From an uncultured Duncaniella sp. (lineage in GTDB: Bacteria > Bacteroidota > Bacteroidia > Bacteroidales > Muribaculaceae), in contig CAJUKP010000003.1 in NCBI GenBank assembly GCA_910587165.1, forward strand, positions 89,296 through 153,295: 64,000 nucleotides of DNA, in the 5' to 3' direction. A program made the translations under genes and the position numbers. Position 1 is the first letter of the stretch. Each line of letters begins with the position of its first letter. A model generated the notes under the pieces. It saw only the letters and a program-made list of their open reading frames with translations, did not search any database and was not told the DNA's origin. Positions 15,931 through 25,818 of the stretch are shown in pieces.

Positions 15931-17808
15931 ATGAAAATCCATAAATACATCCTCCCGGCCCTCACCCTCGCCGTCACAGGAGCCATGGTGAGCTGCGATG
16001 ACGACTTCGAGCGTCCGCCGGTCATCATCCCGGAGGCCACCTACGAGGCCAATACCGCCATCGCCGACTTCAAGGAAGCCTACTGGCAATATGCCTCCGG
16101 CGACGCATTCGCACAGATCCCCGTCAATGCCGACGGCGACAGCATAATAATCTCAGGACGCATCGTCTCATCGGACGACAGCGGAAATATGTTCAAGCAG
16201 ATTGTGGTCCAGGACGAGAGCGCGGCCATCCTGATCGGAGTCAACGCATCCGGTCTCAACGAGGGGCGCTACAAGTTCGGTGAGGAGATTTTCGTCAATC
16301 TCACCGGCCTCTATGTGGGCAACTACAACGGACTGATGCAGATCGGCACCCCCTACGAGGGAAAGATAGGCCGCATCGACGAGGACGTGATGAATCTCCA
16401 CAGCCAGGTCAACGGCCTGCCCGATATGGAGAAGGTGGCACAGCTCGTGCAGGTGGTCAACATCCCCGAGATAGCCGCGCTTAAAAACGACAAGGCCGCA
16501 CTGATCAAATATCAGAGCGCCCTGGTGAAATTCGAGGACGTATCTTTCGTCGGCGGTGGCAAACAGCTGTGGAGCGACAACCCCGGCGGACAATACTACA
16601 CCACCCGTCAGCTCGTCGACAAGGAGGGGAAACGGATGGCTGTCAACACCTCCAACCGCTGCACCTTCGCCGGTGACATCCTTCCCGAAGGTACAGGCTC
16701 GGTCACAGCCATACTCAGCTACTTCAAGGGTGACTGGCAGCTTGTGGTGTGCGATCCCGCCACCGATTGCGTCGGCTACACCTTCCCCGAACCCGTACCC
16801 ACAATCTTCAAGGAATCCTTCTCGGCAAGTATCGGCGGCTTCACCATCGAGAACACAAAAGCCCCCGAAAACTTCACCGGCATCTGGAAATTCGATTCCA
16901 GCTACAACTGTGTGGTGGCTACAGGCTATGACCGCAACACCTCCACCAATTACGACACCGAAAGCTACCTGATATCACCTGTCATCGACCTCACCGGCCA
17001 TGAGAGCGCATGGGTATGCTTCGACCATGCCGTCAACTACTTCACCTCGGCCGCCGTGGCCAGAAAGCAGACCGCGCTCATGATACGCGAGGCCGGCAAG
17101 ACCGAGTGGACAGCTCTCACCATACCTGTCTACGGAGACAACACCAACTTCACATTTGTCAACTCGGGCGATATCAACATCAGCAGTTTCGCCGGCAAAA
17201 AAATCGAGATAGCCTTCCGCTACACCTCTACAACAGCCAAGGCCGGAACATGGGAAGTCAAGAATGTCGTTGTGAAACCTGTGGGCGAGGAAACACCGGT
17301 AGATCCCGGCAAACCCGACACCCCCGCCGACGGCACCCTGTTCAGCGAGACCTTCGCTACCGGTCAGGGCGACTTCACCATCGACAATGTGCTGATGGGC
17401 GAAGGCCTCTCGTATGTGTGGAACTTCGATGCCAACTATTCATGCATGAAAGCCTCGGCTTTCACCTCCGCGGCCCACGATGCCGACTCCTATCTGATCT
17501 CACCGGTCATTGACCTCACCGGCACCACAGCCCCCGTGCTGACCTTCGACCACGCCGTCAACAAATTCGCGTCAGTCGATGCCGCCAAGGCCCAGATCAC
17601 ACTCAACGTGCGCGAGGAAGGCGCCACCGTATGGACCCCCGTAGCCATACCAGAATATGGCTCCAACTCAAGCTGGAGTTTCTTCAACGCAGGCGAGATA
17701 TCGCTCGCTTCCTTTGCCGGCAAGAAAATCCGTATAGCCTTCCGCTACACCTCCACAACAGCCGGAGGCGGCACATGGGAAGTGAAGAATGTAACCGTCA
17801 AAAAGTAA
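15931..17808 (+). CDS. DUF5689-type surface lipoprotein with two cleaved-adhesin-like repeats
   Basis: The product has 625 residues. A lipobox (MVSC, Cys near residue 22) marks it as a lipoprotein with acidic DDD after the Cys, a usual surface-export signal in Bacteroidetes. Residues about 45-275 look like a DUF5689 domain (IISGRIVSSDDSGNMFKQIV, then LNLTGLYVGNYNGLMQIG-type text). Two related segments follow (about 290-450 and 468-625), each with SYLISPVIDLTG, FDHAVN and AFRYTSTTA motifs of the choice-of-anchor J / cleaved adhesin type. These are likely ligand-binding beta-sandwich modules. It is probably the partner of the TonB receptor. Domain names are from memory of the families. Confidence 0.82.
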   Translation: MKIHKYILPALTLAVTGAMVSCDDDFERPPVIIPEATYEANTAIADFKEAYWQYASGDAFAQIPVNADGDSIIISGRIVSSDDSGNMFKQIVVQDESAAILIGVNASGLNEGRYKFGEEIFVNLTGLYVGNYNGLMQIGTPYEGKIGRIDEDVMNLHSQVNGLPDMEKVAQLVQVVNIPEIAALKNDKAALIKYQSALVKFEDVSFVGGGKQLWSDNPGGQYYTTRQLVDKEGKRMAVNTSNRCTFAGDILPEGTGSVTAILSYFKGDWQLVVCDPATDCVGYTFPEPVPTIFKESFSASIGGFTIENTKAPENFTGIWKFDSSYNCVVATGYDRNTSTNYDTESYLISPVIDLTGHESAWVCFDHAVNYFTSAAVARKQTALMIREAGKTEWTALTIPVYGDNTNFTFVNSGDINISSFAGKKIEIAFRYTSTTAKAGTWEVKNVVVKPVGEETPVDPGKPDTPADGTLFSETFATGQGDFTIDNVLMGEGLSYVWNFDANYSCMKASAFTSAAHDADSYLISPVIDLTGTTAPVLTFDHAVNKFASVDAAKAQITLNVREEGATVWTPVAIPEYGSNSSWSFFNAGEISLASFAGKKIRIAFRYTSTTAGGGTWEVKNVTVKK

Positions 17809-17829
17809 AACATCCTTACGAATCATACA

Positions 17830-20340
17830 ATGAGAAATCTCAAGACATATCTCAGCCTGCTCTTTCTCGGCGCGGCGGCTCTGACCTCATGCCAGGACGA
17901 CTTTGACGATCCGGCCCTCGAAACCCCGTCGTCAGACTGGCTATCGGACTCCGAAACATACTCGCCTGTCACCATCGCCGAACTCAAGACCAAATACTGG
18001 CAGGCCGGTGACAACTACTACACCACGATCGGCACCGCCGACGATGGCAAGAGGCTGCTCCTCTCAGGCACGGTGATATCATCCGACGCCTCGGGCAACA
18101 TCTACAAATCGCTCGTCATACAGGACGAGACCGGCGCGCTGGCCATGAGCATCAACGCCAACTCGATGAATGTCAAATACCGCCGCGGCCAGCAGCTCGT
18201 GCTCGACCTCACGGACATGGTGATAGGCAAATACTCCGGCCTCCAGCAGCTCGGATTCCCTGAGGAGTCGACCCAATATGGCCAGCAGACCACCTTCATG
18301 CCCTACGAATTCTTCGAGAAGCACGTGCAGATGAACGGTCTGCCCGACCTTGAGAAGGTGGATACCATCGTTGCCACAGGCAAGGATATCATCGGCGGTG
18401 GCGACGACGTGCTCATCAAGTGGCAGAGCCAGCTTGTGAGATTCAACAACTGCTCGTTCGTCGACGGAGGCACCGAACCGTTCGGTATAGAGAAGGAGAA
18501 CACCAACCGCATCCTCACCCTCGAGGACGGCACCCAGGTCAACGTCCGCACAAGCGGCTACTCCAACTTCTACACCAACATCCTCCCAAAAGGCAACGGC
18601 GACGTAGTTGGCATCCTCGGCTACTATGCCGGATCGTCCGACACCGGCAACCAGTGGCAGCTCACACTCATCGACGCAGAGGGATGCATGAACTTCGGCA
18701 ATCCCACTGTCGGCCCGGGCGCCGAGTCCAACCCCTACACTGTCGACGAGGCTATTGCCGTGATGGCCGGCAACGGCTCAGCCACACAGGTATGGACAAG
18801 CGGCTACATTGTCGGCGCGGTGGCTCCGGGCGTATCAACCGTATCGGGCAACACCGACATACAGTTCACCGATTCCCCCGAGCTTGACAACACACTCGTG
18901 ATAGCCCAGAATCCCGATTGCACCGACTGGACCAAATGTATCGTCATCAGCCTCCCGCAGAACTCAGCCCTTCGCAAATACGGCAATCTGGCTGACAACA
19001 AGGGTAACTACAAGAAGGAGTTCGCCATCCTCGGCAACTTCGGCAAGCAGCTCGGCACATGGGGCATCACTGGCAACAACGGCTCAGCCCAGACCTTCAG
19101 GATCGAGGGCGTGACAATCCCCGACGAACCCGGTCCCGACACCCCGGGAGAGGGTGACGGCACTGAAGCCAAACCCTACACCGTGGCCCAGGCCATAGCT
19201 CTCGGCAACCCCGGTTCGGCAGCATGGGTGAAAGGTTATATCGTAGGATGGGTGGAAGGTGCCGACATTGCCGCCGGATCCCACTTCTCCACACCTTCAT
19301 CATCGGCATCCAACGTGCTCATCGCCGACAATCAGGGCGAGACAAACTATAAGAACTGTATGCCCGTGCAGCTCGTGGCCGGAACAGACATCCGTGCGGC
19401 TGTCAATCTCATGGACAACCCCGCCAACCTCGGCAAAGAGCTGTCTATCTCAGGCGACCTCGCCAAATACTTCAACCAGCCGGGTATAAAGGCCCCCACA
19501 TCATTCAAACTCGACGGCCAGGGCTCGGGCGACACCCCTACCCCACCGGTGACAGGCGACGGCGATGGCTCCGAGAAATCCCCCTATTCCATCAGCCAGA
19601 CCATCGCTCTCGGCAATCCCGGGACCGAGGCCTGGATCGAAGGCTACATCGTAGGTTGGGTGGAAGGTGCCGACATCTCAGCCGGCGCACACTTCGAGAC
19701 TCCTTCTTCATCGGCATCAAACATACTGCTTGCTGCCACACCGTCAGAAAAGGATGTGAACAACTGTGTGCCGGTGCAGCTTGTGGCCAAGACTGACATC
19801 CGCTCGGCCCTCAATCTCATGGATCACCCTGAGAACCTCGGCAAGAAACTCGCCATCAGCGGCAAGCTCGAGAAGTATTTCGGCAAGACCGGTCTCAAGA
19901 CTCCTACCGCCTACAAACTCGACGGTTCGGGCAGCGGCAGCGGCTCTGACACCCCCACACCTCCCGTTACCGGCGGTGACGGTTCCGAGCAGAAGCCCTA
20001 CGGTGTGGCCGAAGCCATCGCCCTCGCCAATCCCGGCACCGAGGCCTGGGTGGAAGGTGTGATCGTTGGATGTGTCGACGGTGCATCTATCCAGAACGGA
20101 GCTAAATTCGAGGCTGTCAGCAGTGTGTACTCCAACATACTCATCGCCCCGAGCGCCGACTGCAAGGACTACACGCTCTGCATCCCCGTGCAGCTCGTGG
20201 CCAAGACCGATATCCGCTCGGCCCTCAACCTCGGTGACAATCCCGGCAATCTCGGCAAGACCGTGAAGATCAAAGGCAAACTCGAGAAATATTTCGGCAC
20301 AGCAGGCCTCAAATCACCCTCGGCCTACGAACTGAAGTAA
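17830..20340 (+). CDS. DUF5689 surface lipoprotein with four DUF6359-like repeats
   Basis: The product has 836 residues. It has a lipobox (LTSC, Cys near 21) followed by QDDFDD. An N-terminal DUF5689-like domain (about 38-285) resembles that of the preceding gene (VISSDASGNIYKSLVIQDE). Then come four repeats of a DUF6359-like module: a divergent one (about 297-430) and three close copies (about 445-565, 580-700, 718-836), each with a PYTVAQAIALGNPG-like start, WVEGYIVG, PVQLVAKTDIR and LGKKLAISGKLEKYFG. Gly/Ser/Thr/Pro-rich linkers separate them. The three close copies suggest recent duplication. Both domain types are thought to be OB-fold-like, consistent with nucleic-acid binding (inference). 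Confidence 0.82.
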   Translation: MRNLKTYLSLLFLGAAALTSCQDDFDDPALETPSSDWLSDSETYSPVTIAELKTKYWQAGDNYYTTIGTADDGKRLLLSGTVISSDASGNIYKSLVIQDETGALAMSINANSMNVKYRRGQQLVLDLTDMVIGKYSGLQQLGFPEESTQYGQQTTFMPYEFFEKHVQMNGLPDLEKVDTIVATGKDIIGGGDDVLIKWQSQLVRFNNCSFVDGGTEPFGIEKENTNRILTLEDGTQVNVRTSGYSNFYTNILPKGNGDVVGILGYYAGSSDTGNQWQLTLIDAEGCMNFGNPTVGPGAESNPYTVDEAIAVMAGNGSATQVWTSGYIVGAVAPGVSTVSGNTDIQFTDSPELDNTLVIAQNPDCTDWTKCIVISLPQNSALRKYGNLADNKGNYKKEFAILGNFGKQLGTWGITGNNGSAQTFRIEGVTIPDEPGPDTPGEGDGTEAKPYTVAQAIALGNPGSAAWVKGYIVGWVEGADIAAGSHFSTPSSSASNVLIADNQGETNYKNCMPVQLVAGTDIRAAVNLMDNPANLGKELSISGDLAKYFNQPGIKAPTSFKLDGQGSGDTPTPPVTGDGDGSEKSPYSISQTIALGNPGTEAWIEGYIVGWVEGADISAGAHFETPSSSASNILLAATPSEKDVNNCVPVQLVAKTDIRSALNLMDHPENLGKKLAISGKLEKYFGKTGLKTPTAYKLDGSGSGSGSDTPTPPVTGGDGSEQKPYGVAEAIALANPGTEAWVEGVIVGCVDGASIQNGAKFEAVSSVYSNILIAPSADCKDYTLCIPVQLVAKTDIRSALNLGDNPGNLGKTVKIKGKLEKYFGTAGLKSPSAYELK
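19162..20337 (+). repeat. Three tandem in-gene repeats of a DUF6359-like module
   Basis: Units run about 19162-19524, 19570-19929 and 19986-20337. They stay in frame and are alike at DNA level, for example in the repeated PVQLVAKTDIRSALNL and LEKYFG codons. Linkers contain short ACCGGT-type Gly/Ser/Pro-coding stretches. Recombination between units could change the copy number. Confidence 0.7.
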
Positions 20341-20362
20341 GCCCTGCCCTCTTCAAAATATA

Positions 20363-20419
20363 ATAAGGAAACAGGATGCGGACTCCCGATTTCGGTAAGT
20401 CCCCATCCTGTTTCCTTAT
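20363..20419. terminator. Terminator-like hairpin after the receptor operon
   Basis: A perfect 16-bp stem, ATAAGGAAACAGGATG (20363-20378) against CATCCTGTTTCCTTAT (20404-20419), encloses a 25-nt loop that itself has a GGACT/AGTCC pair. There is no long T tract, but position 23 nt after the last stop fits an operon end. Confidence 0.65.
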
Positions 20420-20493
20420 CCTGTCACACCCTCCCGGGCCACCCATAATCAATGCTTAACGCCTTTTAACTACGTCATATAAAAGATTTTTCG

Positions 20494-20501
20494 TACCTTT
20501 G
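20494..20501 (+). promoter_or_regulatory. -7 promoter element of the PPIase-to-secA run
   Basis: TACCTTTG fits TAnnTTTG exactly. No good -33 TTTG lies 19-21 nt upstream. It is 46 nt before the GTG start at 20547. Because a longer in-frame reading from a TTG at 20499 would begin inside this element, the promoter argues for the GTG start. Confidence 0.5.
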
Positions 20502-20546
20502 GGGGATATTTTTTCAACAGTCATCACACTATTCAAGCATAACATC

Positions 20547-21914
20547 GTGAAAATCAAAAATATACTTCTCCCCGCGCTATTGATGCTCATAGGCGTGTCC
20601 TACGCCGTGGCCGGAGTTGACAATGTGGCCGAGGAAGTGGCATGGGTGGTGGGCGACCAGCCCATCTGGAAATCGGAGATCGAGGATGCTTACCAGAGTA
20701 TGCTCTACGAAAAGACCCCGATCAACGGTGACCCCTATTGTGTGATCCCCGAACAGATAGCCATCGAGAAGCTATATCTCCACCAGGCCGATATGGACAC
20801 TGTGGAGATCTCCGAAGGCATGGTCAACCAGCAGGTGGAATCACAGATCAACTACTACATCAGCTCACTCGGCTCAAAGGAGAAGGTGGAGCAGATTTTC
20901 AACAAGTCCATGCCATCGCTCCGCGAATCACTCCGCGAGATGTGGGGCAACCGCTCACGTGTGCAGCAGGTGCAGCGCAATCTCACCAAGGACATCACCT
21001 CCACCCCTGCCGATATCCGCCGGTATTTCAGCAAACTTCCCGAGGACAGCATACCCTACATACCCCGTCAGGTCGAGGTGCAGATCCTTACAGCTGCCCC
21101 GGCCATCCCACGTGAGGAGATCGACAATGTGAAGGCCCGTCTGCGCGAATACGCCGACCGTGTCACCAAAGGTGAGAGCGATTTTTCCACCCTCGCCATC
21201 CTCTACTCACAGGATCCCGGTTCAGCAGGCCGTGGAGGCGAGCTCGGCTTCATGGGCCGCGGACAGCTTGTGCCGGAATATGCCGCTGTAGCCTTCAACC
21301 TCAATGACCCCAAAAAAGTATCCAAGATTGTGGAGACCGAGTTCGGTTACCATATCATACAGCTCATAGAGAAACGAGGCGACCGCGTCAACACCCGCCA
21401 CATTCTGCTTCGCCCCCGAGTTTCCGACAAGGATCTCACCGATGCGGTGATGCGTCTCGACTCCCTGCGCACCGATATCGTGGACAACAAGAAATTCACC
21501 TTCGAGGAGGCTGTCGGATATCTCTCCCACGACAAGGACACCCGCAACAACCGCGGTGTCATGGTCAACCCCGAGAGCGGCAACTCACGCTTCCAGATGA
21601 GCGAACTTCCCCAGGAGATAGCCAAGGAGGTCAACAACCTCCAGCCCGGAGAGCTCTCGAAAGCCTTTATCATGAAGGATCCCAAGACCAACCACGACAT
21701 CGTGGCCATCGTGAAACTCACCAATCGCATCGAGGGACACAAGGCCAATATGGCTGACGACTATCAGGCCATCAAGAATATGTATGAGCAGGCCCGTCAG
21801 AAGGAAGTGCTCGACGAGTGGCTGGCCAAGAAAATCAAGGACACATACATCCGCATCGAGGACGGCTGGCGTGACTGTGACTTCAAGCACACCGGCTGGA
21901 TCAAAGCCAAGTGA
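20547..21914 (+). CDS. SurA-like periplasmic peptidyl-prolyl isomerase
   Basis: From the GTG at 20547 the product has 455 residues with a signal peptide (MKIKNILLPALLMLIG..AVA). A SurA-type N-terminal chaperone segment follows, then two parvulin domains. The first (about 175-275) has FSTLAILYSQDPGSAGRGG, LGFMGRG and EFGYHIIQL; the second is more divergent (FTFEEAVGYLSHDKDTRNNRG). SurA-type proteins escort outer-membrane proteins across the periplasm. It overlaps the next gene. I chose the GTG because an upstream TTG (20499) lies in the promoter and the GTG places the positively charged signal-peptide start correctly. Confidence 0.88.
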   Translation: MKIKNILLPALLMLIGVSYAVAGVDNVAEEVAWVVGDQPIWKSEIEDAYQSMLYEKTPINGDPYCVIPEQIAIEKLYLHQADMDTVEISEGMVNQQVESQINYYISSLGSKEKVEQIFNKSMPSLRESLREMWGNRSRVQQVQRNLTKDITSTPADIRRYFSKLPEDSIPYIPRQVEVQILTAAPAIPREEIDNVKARLREYADRVTKGESDFSTLAILYSQDPGSAGRGGELGFMGRGQLVPEYAAVAFNLNDPKKVSKIVETEFGYHIIQLIEKRGDRVNTRHILLRPRVSDKDLTDAVMRLDSLRTDIVDNKKFTFEEAVGYLSHDKDTRNNRGVMVNPESGNSRFQMSELPQEIAKEVNNLQPGELSKAFIMKDPKTNHDIVAIVKLTNRIEGHKANMADDYQAIKNMYEQARQKEVLDEWLAKKIKDTYIRIEDGWRDCDFKHTGWIKAK

Positions 21915-23902
21915 TGAGAGCATCCCTTTTCGCAATAGCCGCTGTGGCTTTCATAGCCCTGCCTGCCATGCTGGCGCAGACAGCCGGGAAAGGGACACCC
22001 AAAGCCCCCGAGGCCAGGACTGCCCAGACACCCCGGCGCACGGTGATCAGACCCACCATTCCTGACGCCGACCGCCACCAGCCTGACAAAGTGTTCATCG
22101 AATATGCCGACCGTCTCGACAAGGAGTCCGGTTCGGTGGAGCAGATACTCGTAGGCAACGTGCAGTTCCGCAAGGGGGATATGTTCATGTATTGTGACAG
22201 CGCGCGCTTCAACGAGGAGACCTCCTCGCTCAATGCGTTCAATAATGTACGCATGGAGCAGGGTGACACCCTGTTTGTATATGGCGACGAGCTTTTCTAT
22301 GACGGCGCGACAGAACTTGCCGAATTGCGCGCCTATCCCGGCGGCAACGTGAGGCTGATCAACCGCGACGTGTCACTCACCACCCCGGTATTCTTCTACG
22401 ACCTCGCCGCCGACGAGGCCTACTACATGACCGGCGGCACACTGCGCGACGAGACAAATACCCTCCGCTCGCTCCAGGGCTACTATTATCCCGCCACAAA
22501 GGACGCGTTCTTCTATCTCAATGTAGAACTCACCGGGCCGAGACCGAACGACACCCTCAGGATGTTCACGGACTCGCTCACCTATAACACTGACACCGGC
22601 ATAGCACAGCTGATGTGCAAGACCCTCATTGTAAACAAGGACGGCGAGATCACTTCGACATCCGGCTTCTATGAGACCCGTACCGGAGTGGCCGATCTCT
22701 ACAGCCGCTCGCTTGTCCACACACGCAGAGGCAACACCCTCACAGGTGACACACTCTTCTATGACCGCAACAGGGGGATCGGCGAAGCGTTCGGCAACAT
22801 GATACTCACCGACTCGGCCAACAGGTCGTCCATTCTCGGTGACTACGGGTTCTATGACGAATTGCGCGACAGCGCATTCGTGACAGGCAACGCACTCGCG
22901 CTCGAGTATTCCAAATCCGACACCCTGTATATGCACGGCGACACCATCACCGCCCGTATGTATTCCGACTCCACAAGAGTGACGGATGTGTTCCACCGTG
23001 TCCGGTTCTTCCGCAACGACCTCCAGGGACTGTGCGACTCACTGAGTCTTGTAGAGCGCGACTCCATATTATATATGTATTACAACCCCATCGTGTGGAC
23101 CGGCGACAAGCAGATCGCCGGAAATGTGATATACGTGCATTTCAACGACTCCACGACCGACTGGGCCCGGTTGCCCGAACAGGGACTCATGTCACAGCAT
23201 ATAGCCGAGGACTGCTACAACCAGCTCTCAGGAAGCGACATGACCGCCTGGATGGCCGACACGACCATCCGCCGTCTGTATGTCGAAGGAAATGTCCAGG
23301 TCATAATGTTCCCGATGGAGAACGACTCGACCTACAACAAATACTCGTTCACGGAGAGCTCGTTTCTCAACGCGGCATTCAAGGACGGACAGATCGACAG
23401 CATACTCATGTGGCCACAGACCACCGGTAAGGTGACACCTCTCTATCTGGCTAAACGGTCGTCATACTACCTGCCGAAATTCCGCTGGTACGGCCCGTTG
23501 CGTCCGATGTCACCCGATGAAGTGTTCGACTATCCCGCCGAGATGGCCGATCTGGCCACACAGAACGTGTTCGGCAAGATGCGTCCCGATGCCACCACCA
23601 TACGCGGCACCGAGACCGGACGCCCCTTGCCCCCGAAACCGGAACTGCCGCCGCTACCATCCGACTCTACCGGATTTGCGGCCGACTCTCTTGACATATC
23701 GGCTGACTCTCCTGACATACCGGCCGACTCGATACCTGATTCCGGCTCCGCACCCGTAATTGAGCAAATCCCCCTCCCCTCCCCCGCCGATCCGGCTGAC
23801 GACACATCCCCGCAAGACACTCCGGCCACCGCTAACGGTGACCGTCAGGCCGTGACAACAGGCAAGGAAAGTGACGAAACAGGAGAGGAGGTGGAGCCAT
23901 GA
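21914..23902 (+). CDS. OstA-like periplasmic protein (LPS-transport family)
   Basis: The product has 662 residues from the ATG at 21914, which overlaps the preceding TGA (TGATG); a GTG one codon earlier is also possible. A signal peptide (MRASLFAIAAVAFIALPAMLAQ) precedes an OstA/LptA-like beta-jellyroll region starting near residue 55, seen in VEQILVGNVQFRKGDMFMYC and DTLFVYGDELFYDG, repeated along the chain as GNV.. / ..DSLTY units. The C-terminal 90 residues are Pro/Asp/Ser-rich and low complexity. By family it should help LPS reach the outer membrane. It is followed by mutL with an ATGA overlap. Confidence 0.8.
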   Translation: MRASLFAIAAVAFIALPAMLAQTAGKGTPKAPEARTAQTPRRTVIRPTIPDADRHQPDKVFIEYADRLDKESGSVEQILVGNVQFRKGDMFMYCDSARFNEETSSLNAFNNVRMEQGDTLFVYGDELFYDGATELAELRAYPGGNVRLINRDVSLTTPVFFYDLAADEAYYMTGGTLRDETNTLRSLQGYYYPATKDAFFYLNVELTGPRPNDTLRMFTDSLTYNTDTGIAQLMCKTLIVNKDGEITSTSGFYETRTGVADLYSRSLVHTRRGNTLTGDTLFYDRNRGIGEAFGNMILTDSANRSSILGDYGFYDELRDSAFVTGNALALEYSKSDTLYMHGDTITARMYSDSTRVTDVFHRVRFFRNDLQGLCDSLSLVERDSILYMYYNPIVWTGDKQIAGNVIYVHFNDSTTDWARLPEQGLMSQHIAEDCYNQLSGSDMTAWMADTTIRRLYVEGNVQVIMFPMENDSTYNKYSFTESSFLNAAFKDGQIDSILMWPQTTGKVTPLYLAKRSSYYLPKFRWYGPLRPMSPDEVFDYPAEMADLATQNVFGKMRPDATTIRGTETGRPLPPKPELPPLPSDSTGFAADSLDISADSPDIPADSIPDSGSAPVIEQIPLPSPADPADDTSPQDTPATANGDRQAVTTGKESDETGEEVEP

Positions 23903-25818
23903 ACGACGTGATACGTCTGTTGCCCGACTCCGTAGCCAACCAGATAGCAGCCGGAGAGGTGATCCAACGCCCTGCCTCTGTGATCAAGGAGCTTGTTGAG
24001 AATTCCATCGACGCCGGAGCGACCTCCATCACCATAATACTCAAGGATGCCGGACGCACACTGATCCAGGTGGTCGACAACGGCTGCGGCATGAGTGATA
24101 CCGACGCCCGCCTCGCGTTCGAACGCCACGCCACATCCAAGATATCACAGGCCGACGACCTCTTCACACTCCACACCATGGGTTTCCGTGGCGAGGCCCT
24201 CGCATCCATTGCGGCCATAGCCCAGGTCGATCTCCGCACCATGCTCAAGGGAGCCGCCCTCGGCACCCGTCTTGTCATAAACGGTTCCAGAGTGGAAAGC
24301 CAGGAACCCGAGGCCTGCACTCCGGGCAGCAACATGATGGTCAAGAACCTGTTTTTCAATGTCCCCGCCCGAAGGAAGTTCCTGAAGAAGGACACTGTGG
24401 AGATGAGCGCGATAATGAGAGAGTTCGAACGTCTCGCACTGGTCAACACCGGAGTAGACTTCACCCTCGTGAGCAACGATGTCACTCTCCACTCCCTGCG
24501 GCGCGGCTCCATGAAACAGCGCATCTGCGAGCTCTTCGGCAAGAATCTCGACAAACAGCTCCTGCCCATCGAGACCGAGACCTCCATCGTGAGCATCAAA
24601 GGCTTCATCGGACTGCCGGCCAACGCCCGCAAACGCAATCCGTTGCAATACTTCATGGTCAACGGCCGGAATATGCGGCACCCGTACTTCCACAAGGCGG
24701 TGATGCAATGCTATGAGAAGCTGATCCCCGCCGACGAGCAACCCAACTATTTCATCAACCTGAGGGTTGACCCGGAGACTATCGACGTCAACATCCACCC
24801 GACCAAGAGCGAGATAAAATTCGAGAACGAGCAGGCGATATGGCAGATACTCACCGCCGCCATACGCGACTCGCTCGGACGCTATAATGCCGGCCCTGCG
24901 ATTGACTTCAATGTCGAAGATGCGCCTGAGATACCGGCCTTCAGCCCCGACATAACAGCCAGCCATGACGTGCTCGTCGACGACCGCTACAATCCGTTCT
25001 TCGATCCGGCACCCGTACCCATCGACTGGACCGGCCGGCCGCCGGCATCAGCCTTCGCCCCCCGCGAGCGCCCCACATTCCGGAGCCGTCCTGCTGCCAT
25101 AAGCGATTGGGAGAAGCTATATGACGACTTCGTGAGCAAACGCGAGGAGGGCCTGAGCGCCATGGCCGGAAGCAGTCTCAACGCCGGTGTGCCCGTGGCA
25201 TCGGCACTCACCGACCCTGACGCACCGGAGATAGCGGAGCTGCCCGTCGACGACTCCCCCGGCGGAGCCATCCAGCTCAAAGCAACCTATATAATCACAC
25301 CCGCACGTGACGGGCTGATGGTGATCGACCAGCATCGTGCCCATGTGAGAGTGCTCTACGACAGCTATCTGGCCAAGACCGCCGGACAGGAATTCGTGGC
25401 CCAGGCCACCATGTTCCCTGAGACCGTCGAGCTGTCTCCGGCGCAACACGCCGTGCTCACCGACATCGCCCCGCGTCTCTCGGCGCTCGGATTCATCCTC
25501 ACCCCACACGGTGGAAATTCATGGAGCATCGACGGCATCCCTTCAGCCATCAAGGATGTGGCTCCGCGCGACCTGCTACTCTCCATGATCGAGCGCGTCA
25601 CTGAGACAGGAGAGGAACTTGACTCCACCCTGAGGGAGAAGGTGGCGCTCTCTCTGGCAAAAAGTAGCGCCATACGCCGCGGCCAACCGCTGTCACAGGA
25701 TGCCATGGACCGCCTTGTCAGCGATCTGCTGCGCTTACCCTCCCCTTCGTTGACACCGGAGGGCAAAACCATATTCTCAATCATACCCGTCGACCGGATA
25801 TCCCGCTTACTCGGATGA
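23899..25818 (+). CDS. mutL: DNA mismatch repair protein MutL
   Basis: The product has 639 residues. The GHKL ATPase motifs are intact: VIKELVENSIDAGA (catalytic Glu), DNGCGM, and TMGFRGEALASI. The C-terminal domain begins near 455. Where endonuclease-type MutL proteins have DQHAxxExxxxE, this one reads DQHRAHVRVLYD (Asp477-Asp488), so the first Glu is Val. The protein should dimerise, bind MutS-mismatch complexes and couple to downstream excision. Overlaps of 4 nt on both sides place it in the envelope-protein run. Confidence 0.95.
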   Translation: MNDVIRLLPDSVANQIAAGEVIQRPASVIKELVENSIDAGATSITIILKDAGRTLIQVVDNGCGMSDTDARLAFERHATSKISQADDLFTLHTMGFRGEALASIAAIAQVDLRTMLKGAALGTRLVINGSRVESQEPEACTPGSNMMVKNLFFNVPARRKFLKKDTVEMSAIMREFERLALVNTGVDFTLVSNDVTLHSLRRGSMKQRICELFGKNLDKQLLPIETETSIVSIKGFIGLPANARKRNPLQYFMVNGRNMRHPYFHKAVMQCYEKLIPADEQPNYFINLRVDPETIDVNIHPTKSEIKFENEQAIWQILTAAIRDSLGRYNAGPAIDFNVEDAPEIPAFSPDITASHDVLVDDRYNPFFDPAPVPIDWTGRPPASAFAPRERPTFRSRPAAISDWEKLYDDFVSKREEGLSAMAGSSLNAGVPVASALTDPDAPEIAELPVDDSPGGAIQLKATYIITPARDGLMVIDQHRAHVRVLYDSYLAKTAGQEFVAQATMFPETVELSPAQHAVLTDIAPRLSALGFILTPHGGNSWSIDGIPSAIKDVAPRDLLLSMIERVTETGEELDSTLREKVALSLAKSSAIRRGQPLSQDAMDRLVSDLLRLPSPSLTPEGKTIFSIIPVDRISRLLG

